Source: JAUSIF01 sp963711595
GTDB taxonomy: Bacteria > Pseudomonadota > Alphaproteobacteria > Rhizobiales > Xanthobacteraceae
Direction of reading: 5' to 3'
DNA: 64,000 nucleotides
NCBI GenBank assembly: GCA_963711595.1
Contig: CAVQER010000006.1
Span: 1 to 64,000, forward strand
Under the pieces are notes generated by a model. The model was not told where the DNA came from, did no database searches, and saw only the letters and a program-made list of their open reading frames with translations. Shown one piece after another: positions 1 through 9,422 of the stretch. The position numbers and the translations under genes are program-made. Numbering within the stretch: position 1 is the stretch's first letter; every line of letters starts with the position of its first letter.

Positions 1-793
1 CGTCAACGCCGCAATCGCTCTCGAGCGTCCGCTGCTGATCAAGGGCGAACCGGGCACCGGCAAGACCGTCCTAGCGGCCGAGGTGGCGAAGGCAATCGGG
101 GCCCCGCTGATCGAATGGCACATCAAATCCACGACGAAAGCGATTCACGGGCTGTACGAATACGACGCCGTCGCGCGCCTGCGCGACAGTCAGCTGGGCG
201 ATCCGCGCGTATCCGACATCAAGAACTATATCCGGCGCGGCAAGCTGTGGGACGCGTTCAGGGCGGAGCAGCGGCCGGTCCTGCTCATCGACGAGATTGA
301 CAAGGCTGACATCGAGTTCCCGAACGACCTGCTGCAAGAACTCGATCGCATGGAATTCCACGTCTACGAGACGGCGGAGACCATCGAGGCCAAGCAGCGG
401 CCGGTCGTCGTGATCACCTCGAATAACGAAAAGGAGCTGCCGGACGCATTTCTGCGCCGATGCTTCTTCCACTACATCCGTTTTCCCGCTCCGGATACGA
501 TGCGAGCGATCATTGATGTGCATTTTCCGGGCATCAAGCAGCGGCTCGTTGCGGAGGCACTCAAGCTCTTCTACGAAATCCGCGAAGTGCCCGGCATGAA
601 GAAGAAGCCGTCGACTTCGGAACTGCTCGATTGGTTGAAACTGTTGATGGTCGAGGATATCGGCCCCGAAACCTTGCGCGAACGGGATCCCAAGAAGCTC
701 ATTCCACCGCTGCACGGAGCGTTGCTGAAGAACGAGCAGGATGTGCACCTGTTCGAACGCCTCGCCTTCCTGGCACGGCGCGAGAGTAACTAA
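1..793 (+). CDS. MoxR-family AAA+ ATPase, 5' end outside window
   Basis: The reading frame is open from base 2, so the N-terminus lies outside the window. Walker A (GEPGTGKT) falls near bases 50-70, Walker B (LLIDEIDKAD) near 283-310, and a sensor-1-like stretch (VVVITSNNEKELPDAFLRR) near 405-460. This pattern is typical of MoxR/CoxD-like AAA+ ATPases, which work as chaperones with a von Willebrand A (VWA) partner to mature metalloenzymes or complexes. The likely partner is the CoxE-like VWA gene at 24143-25318, which in relatives is usually adjacent but here is 23 kb away. The 3' end overlaps the convergent oxidoreductase gene by 4 bases. MoxR class is clear from the motifs; the client is unknown. 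Confidence 0.88.
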   Translation, partial: VNAAIALERPLLIKGEPGTGKTVLAAEVAKAIGAPLIEWHIKSTTKAIHGLYEYDAVARLRDSQLGDPRVSDIKNYIRRGKLWDAFRAEQRPVLLIDEIDKADIEFPNDLLQELDRMEFHVYETAETIEAKQRPVVVITSNNEKELPDAFLRRCFFHYIRFPAPDTMRAIIDVHFPGIKQRLVAEALKLFYEIREVPGMKKKPSTSELLDWLKLLMVEDIGPETLRERDPKKLIPPLHGALLKNEQDVHLFERLAFLARRESN

Positions 794-2358
794 TCGTCTT
801 CGCCGCCCACCTTCTTCTTCGCTTTCTTTCCCGGCTTCTTCGGCTTGTCGGCGGATTCCCCTCCACTCTCGGAGTCCGTCTCACGTTTGCGGCGCTTCTC
901 GTCCTCCTCTTCCCGTGCGAGCAAGCGAGCAAGCTCTTCCGACTCCCGCTTCCGCTTCGCAGCCGCCGCTTCCTTCTTGAGCCGCGCCGTCTCTCTCGTC
1001 GCATCCTCGGCGGCTTTCTCGTCGGCGATCTTCTTTGCGAAGATCGCGGCCTCGCGCCGCGCCACCGCGCGTTCCCTGCGCCGGGCGTTCGCCTCGTCGA
1101 GCTTGTCGCGAACCGACATGCCCCAATAGACGAATTGCGTCATTCGCCGGCCCATGGCGCCGCCCGCCCACACCAGGCCGAACGGAACGAACAAGCGCCA
1201 GCGCTCGTCGTTGTCCGCGATCGCGCTGGCGATCAACTCGCCGGCCATGGCGGTCGTGTTGAGACCGTGGCCGCCGAACGCGCTCGCTATCCATGCCCCG
1301 GGGCGCAGCATGCCGATCTGCGGCATGCGATGGACGCCATAGCCCATGATGCCCAACCAAGCGTGCTCGATCTCAACGCCCTTCAGCGTCGGATAGACCT
1401 GTGCGATGTCGCGCGCGAGCTTCCGCTTCAGCCGGCGCGGGATGGCAGTGCTCGTGGAAATTCGCCCGCCCCAAAGCAGGCGGTCGCCAATCACCCGGTA
1501 GTAGTCCCCCGCACGGCGCGTGTCGGCGATGCCACCGGAATATCGGATCGCGTCGCTCAGCGAGTCCCCGATGGGCTGGGTCACGCAAATGTAACTCGAT
1601 ACCGGAAGGATAGCGCGCGCGAGCGATGGAAAGCCCTCCCCGATGAAGGTGCTGCCGCAGAATACCGCCGCGTGTGCGCGCACGCGGCCGTTCTTCGTTT
1701 CGATCCATTTGCGGACACCCTCAAGGTCCGCTCCGGTCGCCACGGTCTGCTCGAAGATGCGTCCGCCGAGTCCTTCGATTTCGGCGGCCAATGCGAGCGC
1801 GAGATTGAGCGGATGAACCGAAAACGCGTCTGCGTCGTGCAAGGCCTGAAAATAACGCGTGGTCTTCAGCGTCTCGCGCACGCGCTCGGCCGGCCACACC
1901 AGCATCTCGTGACCGAAATGTTCGCCGAGCAACTCGGCCTCTTGCCGCACGCCGTGTTCGTCGTTGTAGCGGAAAACATTGAGCCGACCCGGCACGGGCT
2001 CGACGCCCGGTATGCCTTCGGCGAGCGCATTGCCGACGATTTCGATCCCCTGGCGCGACAGCGCATAGAGCTCTTTCGCGTGATCGAGTCCGACCCGCTC
2101 GACGATCCGCGGAAGCCGTTCGGCATATCCGGCGGAGACAAAGCCGCCGTTCCGACCCGAGGCCTGCCCGGCAATGGTCCGCCCTTCGATCACCACGACG
2201 TCGTACCCGCGACGCGCGAGTGCTCGCGCGGTCCACAAGCCGGCGAAACCGCCGCCGACGATGCAGACGCCGGTATCGACGTCCTGCGTCAGCCGCGGTC
2301 GCGGCGCGCTCGGGACTGCGGTCGCCGAGAAGAAGGTGTCGGCGGGTTCGCCGATCAT
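790..2358 (-). CDS. FAD-dependent oxidoreductase (DAO family) with a long charged C-terminal tail
   Basis: A 522-residue protein with an N-terminal FAD-binding Rossmann motif (CIVGGGFAGLWTARALARRG, about residues 32-51), followed by the GRNGGFVSAG loop seen in glycine oxidase / gamma-glutamylputrescine oxidase-like DAO enzymes. A C-terminal FAD-contact segment (FGGHGLNTTAMAGELIA) lies near residues 365-385. It probably oxidises an amine or N-alkyl amino acid; the substrate cannot be read. After about residue 420 the enzyme fold ends and roughly 100 residues very rich in Arg, Lys, Glu and Ala follow, likely a helical or disordered tail ending KKAKKKVGGEDD. Such a tail is not usual for the family. 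The upstream spacer of about 100 bases is shared with the divergent phosphatase gene. Confidence 0.85.
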   Translation of the reverse strand: MIGEPADTFFSATAVPSAPRPRLTQDVDTGVCIVGGGFAGLWTARALARRGYDVVVIEGRTIAGQASGRNGGFVSAGYAERLPRIVERVGLDHAKELYALSRQGIEIVGNALAEGIPGVEPVPGRLNVFRYNDEHGVRQEAELLGEHFGHEMLVWPAERVRETLKTTRYFQALHDADAFSVHPLNLALALAAEIEGLGGRIFEQTVATGADLEGVRKWIETKNGRVRAHAAVFCGSTFIGEGFPSLARAILPVSSYICVTQPIGDSLSDAIRYSGGIADTRRAGDYYRVIGDRLLWGGRISTSTAIPRRLKRKLARDIAQVYPTLKGVEIEHAWLGIMGYGVHRMPQIGMLRPGAWIASAFGGHGLNTTAMAGELIASAIADNDERWRLFVPFGLVWAGGAMGRRMTQFVYWGMSVRDKLDEANARRRERAVARREAAIFAKKIADEKAAEDATRETARLKKEAAAAKRKRESEELARLLAREEEDEKRRKRETDSESGGESADKPKKPGKKAKKKVGGEDD

Positions 2359-2460
2359 TGGGTGGTTGCGTCCATTGTGCGGGTGGGTTCTGATTTGTCC
2401 TCGAAACGTCGCCGAATCTTCTTCTAATCTAGCCCGCGCGCCTCTATCCGAGCGAACCGC

Positions 2461-2982
2461 ATGCGCCGCCTCATGCTACTGCGCCACGCCAAAGCCGTCC
2501 CGCAAGGAAACATGGCGGACGAGGAACGACCATTGGCCGTGCGCGGCCGCCGTGACACGCCTCTGGTAGGCAAGTTCGCAGTCTCGAGAGGTCTCGTCCC
2601 GGATCTCGCGCTCGTCTCCTCCTCGGTGCGAACGCGTGAGACGTGGGAGCTGTTCGCAGCGGCCTTTGCCTCGCCCCCTCCGCATCGCCTGGAGCCGCGG
2701 CTGTATTCGACCCCGGCAGAGCGGATTCTCGAGCTGGCCCGTGCAGTGTCCGGGAAGGTGCGAACGTTGCTTCTCGTCGGGCACAATCCCGGCTTCGAGG
2801 ATCTCGCCCGCCAGCTTACCGCTGCCGGTGAAACCGATGCGCTGATCCGCTTCGGCGGCTCCATGCCGACCGCTAGCCTTGCCCTGATCGAGCTTCCCGG
2901 AGATTGGGCGACCATCCAGCCGCGTACTGGCCGCATGGAAATCTTCGTCACGCCCAAGAGCCTCGGCGGCGAAGACGACTAG
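2461..2982 (+). CDS. SixA-like histidine phosphatase
   Basis: A 173-residue histidine phosphatase (phosphoglycerate mutase-like) superfamily protein. The catalytic LLRHAK motif is at residues 6-11, with the second conserved block VGHNPGFEDLA near residue 105 and an SSVRTRET substrate-pocket motif near 58-65. SixA proteins dephosphorylate phosphohistidine on Hpt domains or PTS proteins; the small size without an insert domain fits this subfamily. An Hpt-domain protein is encoded at 42155-42496, but no direct link is shown. The substrate is inferred from the family only. Confidence 0.85.
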   Translation: MRRLMLLRHAKAVPQGNMADEERPLAVRGRRDTPLVGKFAVSRGLVPDLALVSSSVRTRETWELFAAAFASPPPHRLEPRLYSTPAERILELARAVSGKVRTLLLVGHNPGFEDLARQLTAAGETDALIRFGGSMPTASLALIELPGDWATIQPRTGRMEIFVTPKSLGGEDD

Positions 2983-2993
2983 CGCCGACTTTC

Positions 2994-3620
2994 TCATCCG
3001 CCCGGCAGAACGTCGTCGGGTAGATGCCGTGGATCGTAGTGCCGCGGACGATTGCGCACGACGAGCGGGACCAGCTGCCAGGCCAGCAGCCCGACGAGGC
3101 CGACGATCAGCACGCTTGCCCGGAAGTCGCCGCTTACGACTGCACGCACGGCGACAAATCCCAAGCCGAGCAGCATTGCGACTCCGATCGCAACCATTGG
3201 CCACCAGCGCCATGGCGCAAAGCCCGCCTCGAACCGGCAGTTCGCACCGGACCGCGCGATGCGCAAGTGCAGATCTCGGATGAATGAGCTGTAGGCCGCC
3301 CCATGATCCTCGCTAGCCACGAGCGACCGGGTCGAGGTCGACGCGATCTCAAGCCGCGGAGCGTTGCGCGACCAGATCTCCGTGGTGAACCGCTTGCTGC
3401 CGAGATTTGACGGGCGGTAGCCGAGCCGCACGTACGTAATCATCGGGTACGCGGTGCGGCCTGAATGGTTGCCGACGGTCCATTCCAATGAGTCTGCGCC
3501 TAACCGAAACGAATGATCGGAGCCGAGCATCCGTGGCCGAAATTGATAGACAGGCGCTTCGGCGATTTCGTTCACGACGATCTCCCGCGCCAAGGATGCG
3601 CGCGAAGCATCATCCACCAC
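2994..3620 (-). CDS. Conserved hypothetical protein with two C-terminal membrane segments
   Basis: A 208-residue protein without a recognised enzymatic motif. The first 140 residues look like a soluble beta-rich domain (repeated Arg/Thr/Ser segments around LGYRPSNLGSKRFTTEIWSR). Two hydrophobic helices follow (about residues 142-163 and 168-187: MVAIGVAMLLGLGFVAVRAV and ASVLIVGLVGLLAWQLVPLV), then a basic tail. It is probably an inner-membrane protein with a cytosolic N-terminal domain. The first start is GTG at 3618-3620, followed directly by a second GTG, so the exact start is uncertain. It is convergent with the phosphatase gene 11 bases away. No function is assigned. Confidence 0.7.
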   Translation of the reverse strand: MVDDASRASLAREIVVNEIAEAPVYQFRPRMLGSDHSFRLGADSLEWTVGNHSGRTAYPMITYVRLGYRPSNLGSKRFTTEIWSRNAPRLEIASTSTRSLVASEDHGAAYSSFIRDLHLRIARSGANCRFEAGFAPWRWWPMVAIGVAMLLGLGFVAVRAVVSGDFRASVLIVGLVGLLAWQLVPLVVRNRPRHYDPRHLPDDVLPGG

Positions 3621-3704
3621 AGAAGCGCGGTGCGGTCATCAAAAAAAATGCCGCGCCCAAAAGGATCAGGGCGCGGCCAGTGAACCGCTGCAATGGCAGC
3701 TTGC

Positions 3705-4097
3705 TTACATCACACCGCACAGGTGGCAGTTTGGCGACCTGTGCTGCTCAAACCGGTAACCGTGATGGTGGCGACGATGACGGTGGCCGCGGTACGCGTA
3801 GGGATACGAATTGTAGGCGTAGGGTCCGTCGTAGTAGTGATGACGTTTGCGATACCGCTTGTATTCTTGGTGCGCGATCACGGCCCCAATCACGCCAACC
3901 GCGAGCGCCGCAAATGGGGCACCGTTGCGATGCCGCCGATAGTGCACGTCGATGACATCACTAGAAGCCGCCTCTTTCACGGCGAACTGATTGCCGGCGA
4001 GCGGAGCGGCACTCGCCGAGCCGGCTGCAACGCCGCTGCCTAGCGTGATCGCGGCGGCGAGGCCGATCACGATCGATTTCCTTGATTTCGTGGTCAT
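3705..4097 (-). CDS. Small secreted His/Tyr/Arg-rich protein
   Basis: About 130 residues. The start at 4097 is preferred over an upstream in-frame codon because it has a good ribosome site (AGAGAGGA) and begins a signal peptide (MTTKSRKSIVIGLAAAI... ASAAP). The mature part has one hydrophobic helix (PFAALAVGVIGAVIA, about residues 62-76), then a tail crowded with His, Tyr and Arg (YKRYRKRHHYYDG; RGHRHRRHHHGYRFEQH). Such tails occur in small rhizobial envelope proteins of unknown role; metal or polyanion binding is possible but not shown. The gene is divergent from the deacetylase gene. Confidence 0.7.
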   Translation of the reverse strand: MTTKSRKSIVIGLAAAITLGSGVAAGSASAAPLAGNQFAVKEAASSDVIDVHYRRHRNGAPFAALAVGVIGAVIAHQEYKRYRKRHHYYDGPYAYNSYPYAYRGHRHRRHHHGYRFEQHRSPNCHLCGVM

Positions 4098-4262
4098 GGT
4101 TCGTCCTCTCTCTGATCGCAACGATGTGGCGGCAGAGATGAACCTGCGCTGAATGGATATTTGCTTGCGGCGGAACATGGTCTGCACACCGGCCGCGAAG
4201 ATTTGACAGCCACACGTCAGCTGCCACCAATGCGCTGGAGGAACCGCGTAACCGGACACCGC

Positions 4263-5135
4263 ATGCAACCGCACGAACGCCTCGAATTCTCTCCGATCGT
4301 CGACCGCGTTCCGCTGCGCTTCCCGGAGGGCATCCGACTCGTCGTGTGGCCGGTTATGTCATTGGAAGTTTGGGATATCTCGCGGCCGATGGCCCGGATC
4401 GTCATCACGCCTCCGCAGGGCCAGCCGTTGCAACCCGATCACCCCAACTGGAGCTGGCACGAGTACGGCATGCGCGTCGGTTTCTGGCGGCTGAAGCGCG
4501 TGTTCGAGCAACTGAAGATCACGCCAACGATCACGATCAATGCGCGCGTTTGTGAGGTCTATCCCCAGGTGGTGACGGCCTGCCTCGACAATGGCTGGGA
4601 GATCAACGCGCACAGTTACGAGCAGATTCCAATGCACAAGCTGGATGATCAGCGCGCGATCATCAAGAAGACGATGCAGGGAATCGAAAAATTTTGCGGC
4701 AAGCGGCCGCGTGGCTGGTTCGGGCCGGGCCTTACCCAAACCTTGGACACGATCGACTACCTCGCCGAGGCCGGCCTCGAATATATCGGCGACTGGGTGC
4801 TGGACGATGAGCCGGTTACGCTGAAGACGACGACGAAGCCGATCGTCGCCCTGCCCTACAGCTTCGAGCTGCACGACATCGTCATGATGTCGCTGCAGAG
4901 TCAGCCGTCGGAAATGTTCTATCGCCGCATCAAGGATCATTTCGACTGGCTGTATCGCGAATCCGCAGAGCGTCCGAAGATCATGGCCATCGCCGTGCAC
5001 CCGTACCTTTCCGGAGTCGCCCACCGCGTCGCGTACGTGCAACGCACGTTCGAGGAAATTCTGTCGCAACCGGGCGTCGCCTGCTGGGACGGAGCCAAGA
5101 TCCTCGATTGGTATCTCGGGCAGCGAAGGGCGTAA
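4263..5135 (+). CDS. Polysaccharide deacetylase-family protein (PuuE-like)
   Basis: A NodB-fold carbohydrate esterase 4 protein of about 290 residues. Family members usually begin 8-12 residues before the SPIVDR segment, so ATG 4263 is preferred; ATG 4230 is an alternative. Recognisable blocks are the RMGFW-like MRVGFWRLKRVFE, the substrate loop EINAHSYEQIPM (replacing the classical H-x-x-x-H zinc block with H-S-Y), GWFGPGLTQT, and the C-terminal AIAVHPYLSG. PuuE-like members are linked to breakdown of ureides and other nitrogen compounds rather than chitin. The amidase gene starts 4 bases after its stop, so the two are likely co-transcribed and may act on one C-N substrate. The substrate is unknown. 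Confidence 0.82.
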   Translation: MQPHERLEFSPIVDRVPLRFPEGIRLVVWPVMSLEVWDISRPMARIVITPPQGQPLQPDHPNWSWHEYGMRVGFWRLKRVFEQLKITPTITINARVCEVYPQVVTACLDNGWEINAHSYEQIPMHKLDDQRAIIKKTMQGIEKFCGKRPRGWFGPGLTQTLDTIDYLAEAGLEYIGDWVLDDEPVTLKTTTKPIVALPYSFELHDIVMMSLQSQPSEMFYRRIKDHFDWLYRESAERPKIMAIAVHPYLSGVAHRVAYVQRTFEEILSQPGVACWDGAKILDWYLGQRRA

Positions 5136-5139
5136 CACG

Positions 5140-6336
5140 ATGGTCGCAAAAACAGCGGGATCTTTTTTTGTCCCCCACGATCTCGAAGCGCCGATCGAAG
5201 GCGCGCACGGCGGGCCGCTCGCCGGCCTCAGCGCGGTCGTGAAAGACATGTACGACATCGTCGGCGCCAGGACCGGCGGCGGCAATCCGGAGTGGCTTGC
5301 GGCGCAAAAGCCGGCGACGGTGCACGCGGCCGCCGTCGGGAACATTCTTGACGCCGGAGCGACGATCGTCGGCAAGACCGTGTGCGACGAATTCTTCTAT
5401 AGCGTCACCGGCGAGAACGCCCACTACGGAACGCCGCTGAATGTGCGCGCGCCGGGACGTGTCCCTGGCGGTTCGTCGGCGGGCTCTGCGGCTGCGACCG
5501 GCGCCGGCGTCTGCGATTTCGCGCTCGGAAGCGACACGGGCGGCTCAATCCGCGTGCCCGCCTCCTTCTGCGGGATTTACGGACTTCGCCCGACCCATGG
5601 CCGTATCGACCTTTCCGGCGCCATGCCCATGGCCCCGTCGTTCGACACCGGCGGCTGGTTTGCCAGCAGCCCGGGCGTCTTTCGCAAAGTCGGAAGCGTC
5701 TTGCTCGAAGGCAGTGGCGACAACGTTGCCTTTCGCGAACTTCTGGTCGCCGACGATGCATTTGCCGAGGCGGACCCCGACGTCGCATCGCTGCTGACGG
5801 GCGTCCTCGCCCGCGCCAGGGACGCACTTCCCCCAGCGAAACAGATCCGCGTCGCGCCGGAGGGGCTCGACGCGTGGCGCGAGGCATTCCGGATCGTGCA
5901 GGCGTGGGAGACTTGGAGGTCGTACGGGGCATTCATCGAACGTCACAAGCCCAGGCTCGGTCCCGGCGTTCGCGAACGCATGGAATTTGCTGCATCCGTC
6001 ACGGCAGCCGATGCGGACGCGTCCCGGAAAAAGTGCGCGGCGGCACGCGAGCAGGTGATCGCGCTGGTGCGGCAAGGCACAATCGTCGCGCTGCCTGCCG
6101 CACCAGCCATCGCCCCGCGTGTGAACCTGCCGGCTGGCGAGCTCGACCTATTCCGCCAGCGCACGTTCCGCTTAACCTGCATCTCGGGGCTCTCAGGCCT
6201 TCCGCAGGTGGCGATTCCCGCGGGCACCGTCTCCGGCTGCCCGATCGGGCTTTCCTTCATTGGTCCGGCGCGGTCCGACGAAGCCCTTCTCGACCTTGCG
6301 GTACGGCTCGCGCCCTTCCTGGGCGCGACGATATAG
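5140..6336 (+). CDS. Amidase signature family hydrolase
   Basis: A 398-residue amidase signature protein. The Ser-cisSer-Lys triad can be read: Lys in AVVKDMYD (about residue 36), cis-Ser in PGGSSAGSAAATGAG (about 108-122) and nucleophilic Ser in DTGGSIRVPASFCG (about 131-144). It hydrolyses an amide bond, releasing ammonia or an amine. It is shorter than GatA (about 480 residues), and no gatB or gatC lies nearby, so it is a catabolic amidase. It directly follows the deacetylase-like gene, with a GAAGGG ribosome site inside the end of that gene. It shares an apparent operon with that gene; the substrate is not predictable. Confidence 0.9.
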   Translation: MVAKTAGSFFVPHDLEAPIEGAHGGPLAGLSAVVKDMYDIVGARTGGGNPEWLAAQKPATVHAAAVGNILDAGATIVGKTVCDEFFYSVTGENAHYGTPLNVRAPGRVPGGSSAGSAAATGAGVCDFALGSDTGGSIRVPASFCGIYGLRPTHGRIDLSGAMPMAPSFDTGGWFASSPGVFRKVGSVLLEGSGDNVAFRELLVADDAFAEADPDVASLLTGVLARARDALPPAKQIRVAPEGLDAWREAFRIVQAWETWRSYGAFIERHKPRLGPGVRERMEFAASVTAADADASRKKCAAAREQVIALVRQGTIVALPAAPAIAPRVNLPAGELDLFRQRTFRLTCISGLSGLPQVAIPAGTVSGCPIGLSFIGPARSDEALLDLAVRLAPFLGATI

Positions 6337-6489
6337 GCGCTCACGCCGATTGCGCGGCGAGTCGGCATGGTTCAGGATTCGCGCGGGGATTCGAGGTCGA
6401 AAGACGGCGGCGCACTTTAGCCGCGATCTGCCGCACAACCTGCCACGCGGTCCGTTTCAACGGCAGGAAAGCGGTGCTGGGGAACGCCT

Positions 6490-8823
6490 GTGGCTGAACA
6501 AAAGTCCAATTCCACGGGCAAGCTTGGCCAACTTGCGCTCGGTCTTGAACGCGTCGGCCTGCTTCCAATCAGGTTTCCCATTCTGGCGGCGATTGTGGTC
6601 GCCGTGCTGTCGATCCTCGCCGCATTCGGTGTGGCCCGCATCAAGGTCGACAACTCCCTCAGTCAGCTTTTTCGCTCCGACAGCGCCGAGTTCAGGCAAT
6701 ACGAAGCGCTGACGCAACGCTTCCCATCGAGCGAATTCGACGTCCTCGTCGTCGTCGAAGGCAAGCAACTACTCGAGCGGTCCTCGCTCGAAAAATTGCG
6801 CGATCTCGTGACCGATCTCCAGCTCATCGATGGCGTGAACGGACTCGTTTCGCTGTTCTCAGCGAGGCAACCGCCCGAGCAAGGCAGATTGCCACCGCCG
6901 CTCTTCCCTGAAGAGCTGCCCGAAGGCGCCGCGTATCAGGCGTTGATCGAGCGCGTGAAGTCGAACGAGATCATTCGCGGCAAGCTGCTGTCGGAAGACG
7001 GCGAGCTTGCACTGATCGTCGTCTCTCTCGACCAGGCCGTGGTCGAGGACAAGGGCCTGCGCGACGTCGTCGGCGAGCTCCGCAAGATCGCCAATGAAGA
7101 CATGGAAGGCTCGGGGCTGAGCGTTCAACTGTCCGGCGCGCCCGTCATGCAGCTAGAAATCCGCAATGCGGTCGAACGCGATCGGCTGATCTATAACGCG
7201 ATCGGCTTCGTGGCTGGGTGCGCCATCGCGGTTCTCTTCTTCCGTCGCATCTCCTTCATGCTGATGGCCGCGGCGCCACCGCTGATCGCGATCCTCTGGT
7301 CGCTGGGTTTTCTCGGCTGGCTCGATTTCCGTCTCAACATGTTCCTGAACGTGATGACGCCGCTCATCATGGTGATGGGATTCTCGGACTCCATGCAGAT
7401 CACCTTCGCCGCGCGCGACCGTATGCTTGCGGGCGAAAGCAAGGCTGCGGCCTTGCGCCATGCGGTGCTCGTCGTCGGACCTGCGGTCGTCATCACCGAC
7501 GCGACCGCCGCCTTGTCCTTCATCGCGCTGTTGTTTTCCGAGTCCCATTTGATCCGGACGTTCGGCGCCGCAGGCGCCTTTTCCTGCCTCATCGCCTATC
7601 TCGCGGTGGTCACGCTCGTCCCGATGTTCGGCATTCTGTTCATCCGTCAGGAAGCGGCCTTCTCCGAGAGGGCCGGAGGCCCGGACACGGCGGTCGACAC
7701 ACTGCGCACGATTTGCGGATGGATTGCCGACCGCATGCTCGCACGATCCGGCTTCTACAGTCTGCTGAGCCTGCTCGTCGTCCTCGGCCTCGCGCTGCTG
7801 TACGGCAATCTGGACCCGCGTTACCGCCTCGCCGACCAGGTCCCCGACCGCGAGCAGGCAGTGGCCGCAAGCGGCCGCCTCGACGCAAAGCTCACCGGCG
7901 CCAATCCGATCCACGTGCTTGTGGAGCTGCCGGCCGCGACCTCCCTCTACGACCCGTCGACGCTTGAGGTGATCGCCGCGATCCACGACGTGGTCGAGAA
8001 CACGGCCGGCGTCGGGAACGTGTGGTCGATCGAGACCCTGCGGCGCTGGCTCAAGGAGAAGGCCGGCATCGACGACATCGGAGTACTCAAGCAATACGTC
8101 GAAGTCCTGCCCGAACACCTGACGCGGCGCTTCATTTCGTTGAAGGAGGACGCGGTAGTCGTCACCGGCCGTATCCCGGACATCGATGCGAGCCAGCTCC
8201 TGCCCGTGATCGAAAAACTCGACAGTGCACTGGGCGCCGTACGCGCCAAATATCCGAACTACTCCATTTCGGTGACCGGCCTCTCCGCGATCGCGGCCCG
8301 CAACAGCGCGAACATGATCGGCGCCCTCAACGACGGGTTGGTCGTCGAGATGATCTTCGTCGCAGCGTTGATAGGCATCGCATTCCGATCATTCTTCGTG
8401 ATGGCTGTCGCGTTCCTGCCCGGCCTGTTCCCAATCGTCGTTTCCGGCGCCGTGCTCTGGTGGTTCGACGAGGGCCTGCAATTCGCGAGCATCGTCGCGC
8501 TCACGGTCGCGTTCGGCCTCGGCCTCGACGCGACGATCCATTATCTCAATCGGCTCCGGCTCGAGGCGAAGCCCGGCGAGGATCCGGCGATCGGGGTGAA
8601 ACGCGCGACCGTGCTCGTCGGCCCCGCCCTCATCCTGACGACGTTGGTGCTCGCCTGCGGGCTCGGCGTGACGATCCTGTCCGATCTTCCATCACTCCGA
8701 CTGTTCGGCTGGCTGAGCGCATTCACGCTGATTGCGGCATTGATCGGCGATCTTCTGATCCTGCCGGCAACGGTGATGTGGCTGCGCACCGCGTTGCGAC
8801 GATTTCAGCAGCGCCGGCGCTGA
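6490..8823 (+). CDS. MMPL/RND-family transporter, 12 membrane segments
   Basis: A 777-residue protein with RND architecture: TM1 (FPILAAIVVAVLSILAAFGV, about residues 29-48), a large periplasmic loop, a five-helix block (about 235-385) that resembles a sterol-sensing domain (GFSDSMQITFAARDRM), a second TM7 (about 415-435), a second periplasmic loop and a final five-helix block (about 620-765). It resembles HpnN-like hopanoid exporters and other MMPL lipid exporters; inner-membrane export of a hydrophobic compound is inferred. It begins with GTG at 6490. No membrane-fusion or outer-membrane partner lies nearby, as is usual for MMPL types. The substrate is open. Confidence 0.85.
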   Translation: MAEQKSNSTGKLGQLALGLERVGLLPIRFPILAAIVVAVLSILAAFGVARIKVDNSLSQLFRSDSAEFRQYEALTQRFPSSEFDVLVVVEGKQLLERSSLEKLRDLVTDLQLIDGVNGLVSLFSARQPPEQGRLPPPLFPEELPEGAAYQALIERVKSNEIIRGKLLSEDGELALIVVSLDQAVVEDKGLRDVVGELRKIANEDMEGSGLSVQLSGAPVMQLEIRNAVERDRLIYNAIGFVAGCAIAVLFFRRISFMLMAAAPPLIAILWSLGFLGWLDFRLNMFLNVMTPLIMVMGFSDSMQITFAARDRMLAGESKAAALRHAVLVVGPAVVITDATAALSFIALLFSESHLIRTFGAAGAFSCLIAYLAVVTLVPMFGILFIRQEAAFSERAGGPDTAVDTLRTICGWIADRMLARSGFYSLLSLLVVLGLALLYGNLDPRYRLADQVPDREQAVAASGRLDAKLTGANPIHVLVELPAATSLYDPSTLEVIAAIHDVVENTAGVGNVWSIETLRRWLKEKAGIDDIGVLKQYVEVLPEHLTRRFISLKEDAVVVTGRIPDIDASQLLPVIEKLDSALGAVRAKYPNYSISVTGLSAIAARNSANMIGALNDGLVVEMIFVAALIGIAFRSFFVMAVAFLPGLFPIVVSGAVLWWFDEGLQFASIVALTVAFGLGLDATIHYLNRLRLEAKPGEDPAIGVKRATVLVGPALILTTLVLACGLGVTILSDLPSLRLFGWLSAFTLIAALIGDLLILPATVMWLRTALRRFQQRRR

Positions 8824-8829
8824 CCCGCC

Positions 8830-9345
8830 CTAAGAGCCCGTCTTCCGCAGCGTGATCATGACGTCGGTGACTTCGGATGATTTCGATTCGATCCTCACGG
8901 TCTGCTGGTCGCCGCGCGTCGTCATCGTGAAGAATGCGGCGAACCCCGAGGTCTCCGCCAGGGCTTCAATAAGGCCCGCGCTCGCGCGCCCCGAAATCGT
9001 TCCGCTCGTCCGCTGCGTGCGTTCGGACCAGCGCCCGTTGATGAAACCGCCCGCATAGGTGATGTCGGCGTTGAGCTCGAACTTGTAACTGTCGCTTGCG
9101 CAGCGCAGGTCCTGCTCAACCCGGTTTGCATCCTGGCTGATCGTGTAGCTCACCCGGCAACGGATTCGCTCTTTTTCACCCTTGCCGAGCGTGACGGTAC
9201 CGGTGCCGGTCCACGTCCCAGCCATGCTCTCGAACGGTTTGGGCAGAAACTTTGGCGCCTGTGCCAGGAGTTCGCCGCCAGCAAACAGCACGGCCGCAGC
9301 GGCGACCAGAGCGCGGAGCATGAACTTGGTCGACCACTCAGACAC
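8830..9345 (-). CDS. Secreted conserved hypothetical protein
   Basis: 171 residues. A signal peptide covers about residues 9-30 (MLRALVAAAAVLFAGGELLAQ). The GTG at 9345 has a GGAA ribosome site at good spacing; ATG 9321, inside the signal region, is an alternative. The mature domain begins with PFESMAGTWTGTGTV, a lipocalin-like opening, and alternates beta strands (RIRCRVSYTI, KFELNADITYAGG, WSERTQRTSGTI). This fits a periplasmic beta-barrel or sandwich protein of unknown role. It is convergent with the exporter gene 6 bases away. No catalytic residues are evident. Confidence 0.7.
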   Translation of the reverse strand: MSEWSTKFMLRALVAAAAVLFAGGELLAQAPKFLPKPFESMAGTWTGTGTVTLGKGEKERIRCRVSYTISQDANRVEQDLRCASDSYKFELNADITYAGGFINGRWSERTQRTSGTISGRASAGLIEALAETSGFAAFFTMTTRGDQQTVRIESKSSEVTDVMITLRKTGS

Positions 9346-9422
9346 GAGATTCCAGCCCCCGACGCAACTCCGGGCGGCAAGTCTAACGTGCCCCCCGTTC
9401 CGTTGCCAAACCGTTGTGCGGG

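Noticed and set aside
1135..2427. 430-codon open frame on the plus strand across the FAD oxidoreductase
   Set aside because: The minus-strand gene has clear FAD motifs; the plus frame has none and lacks a ribosome site.
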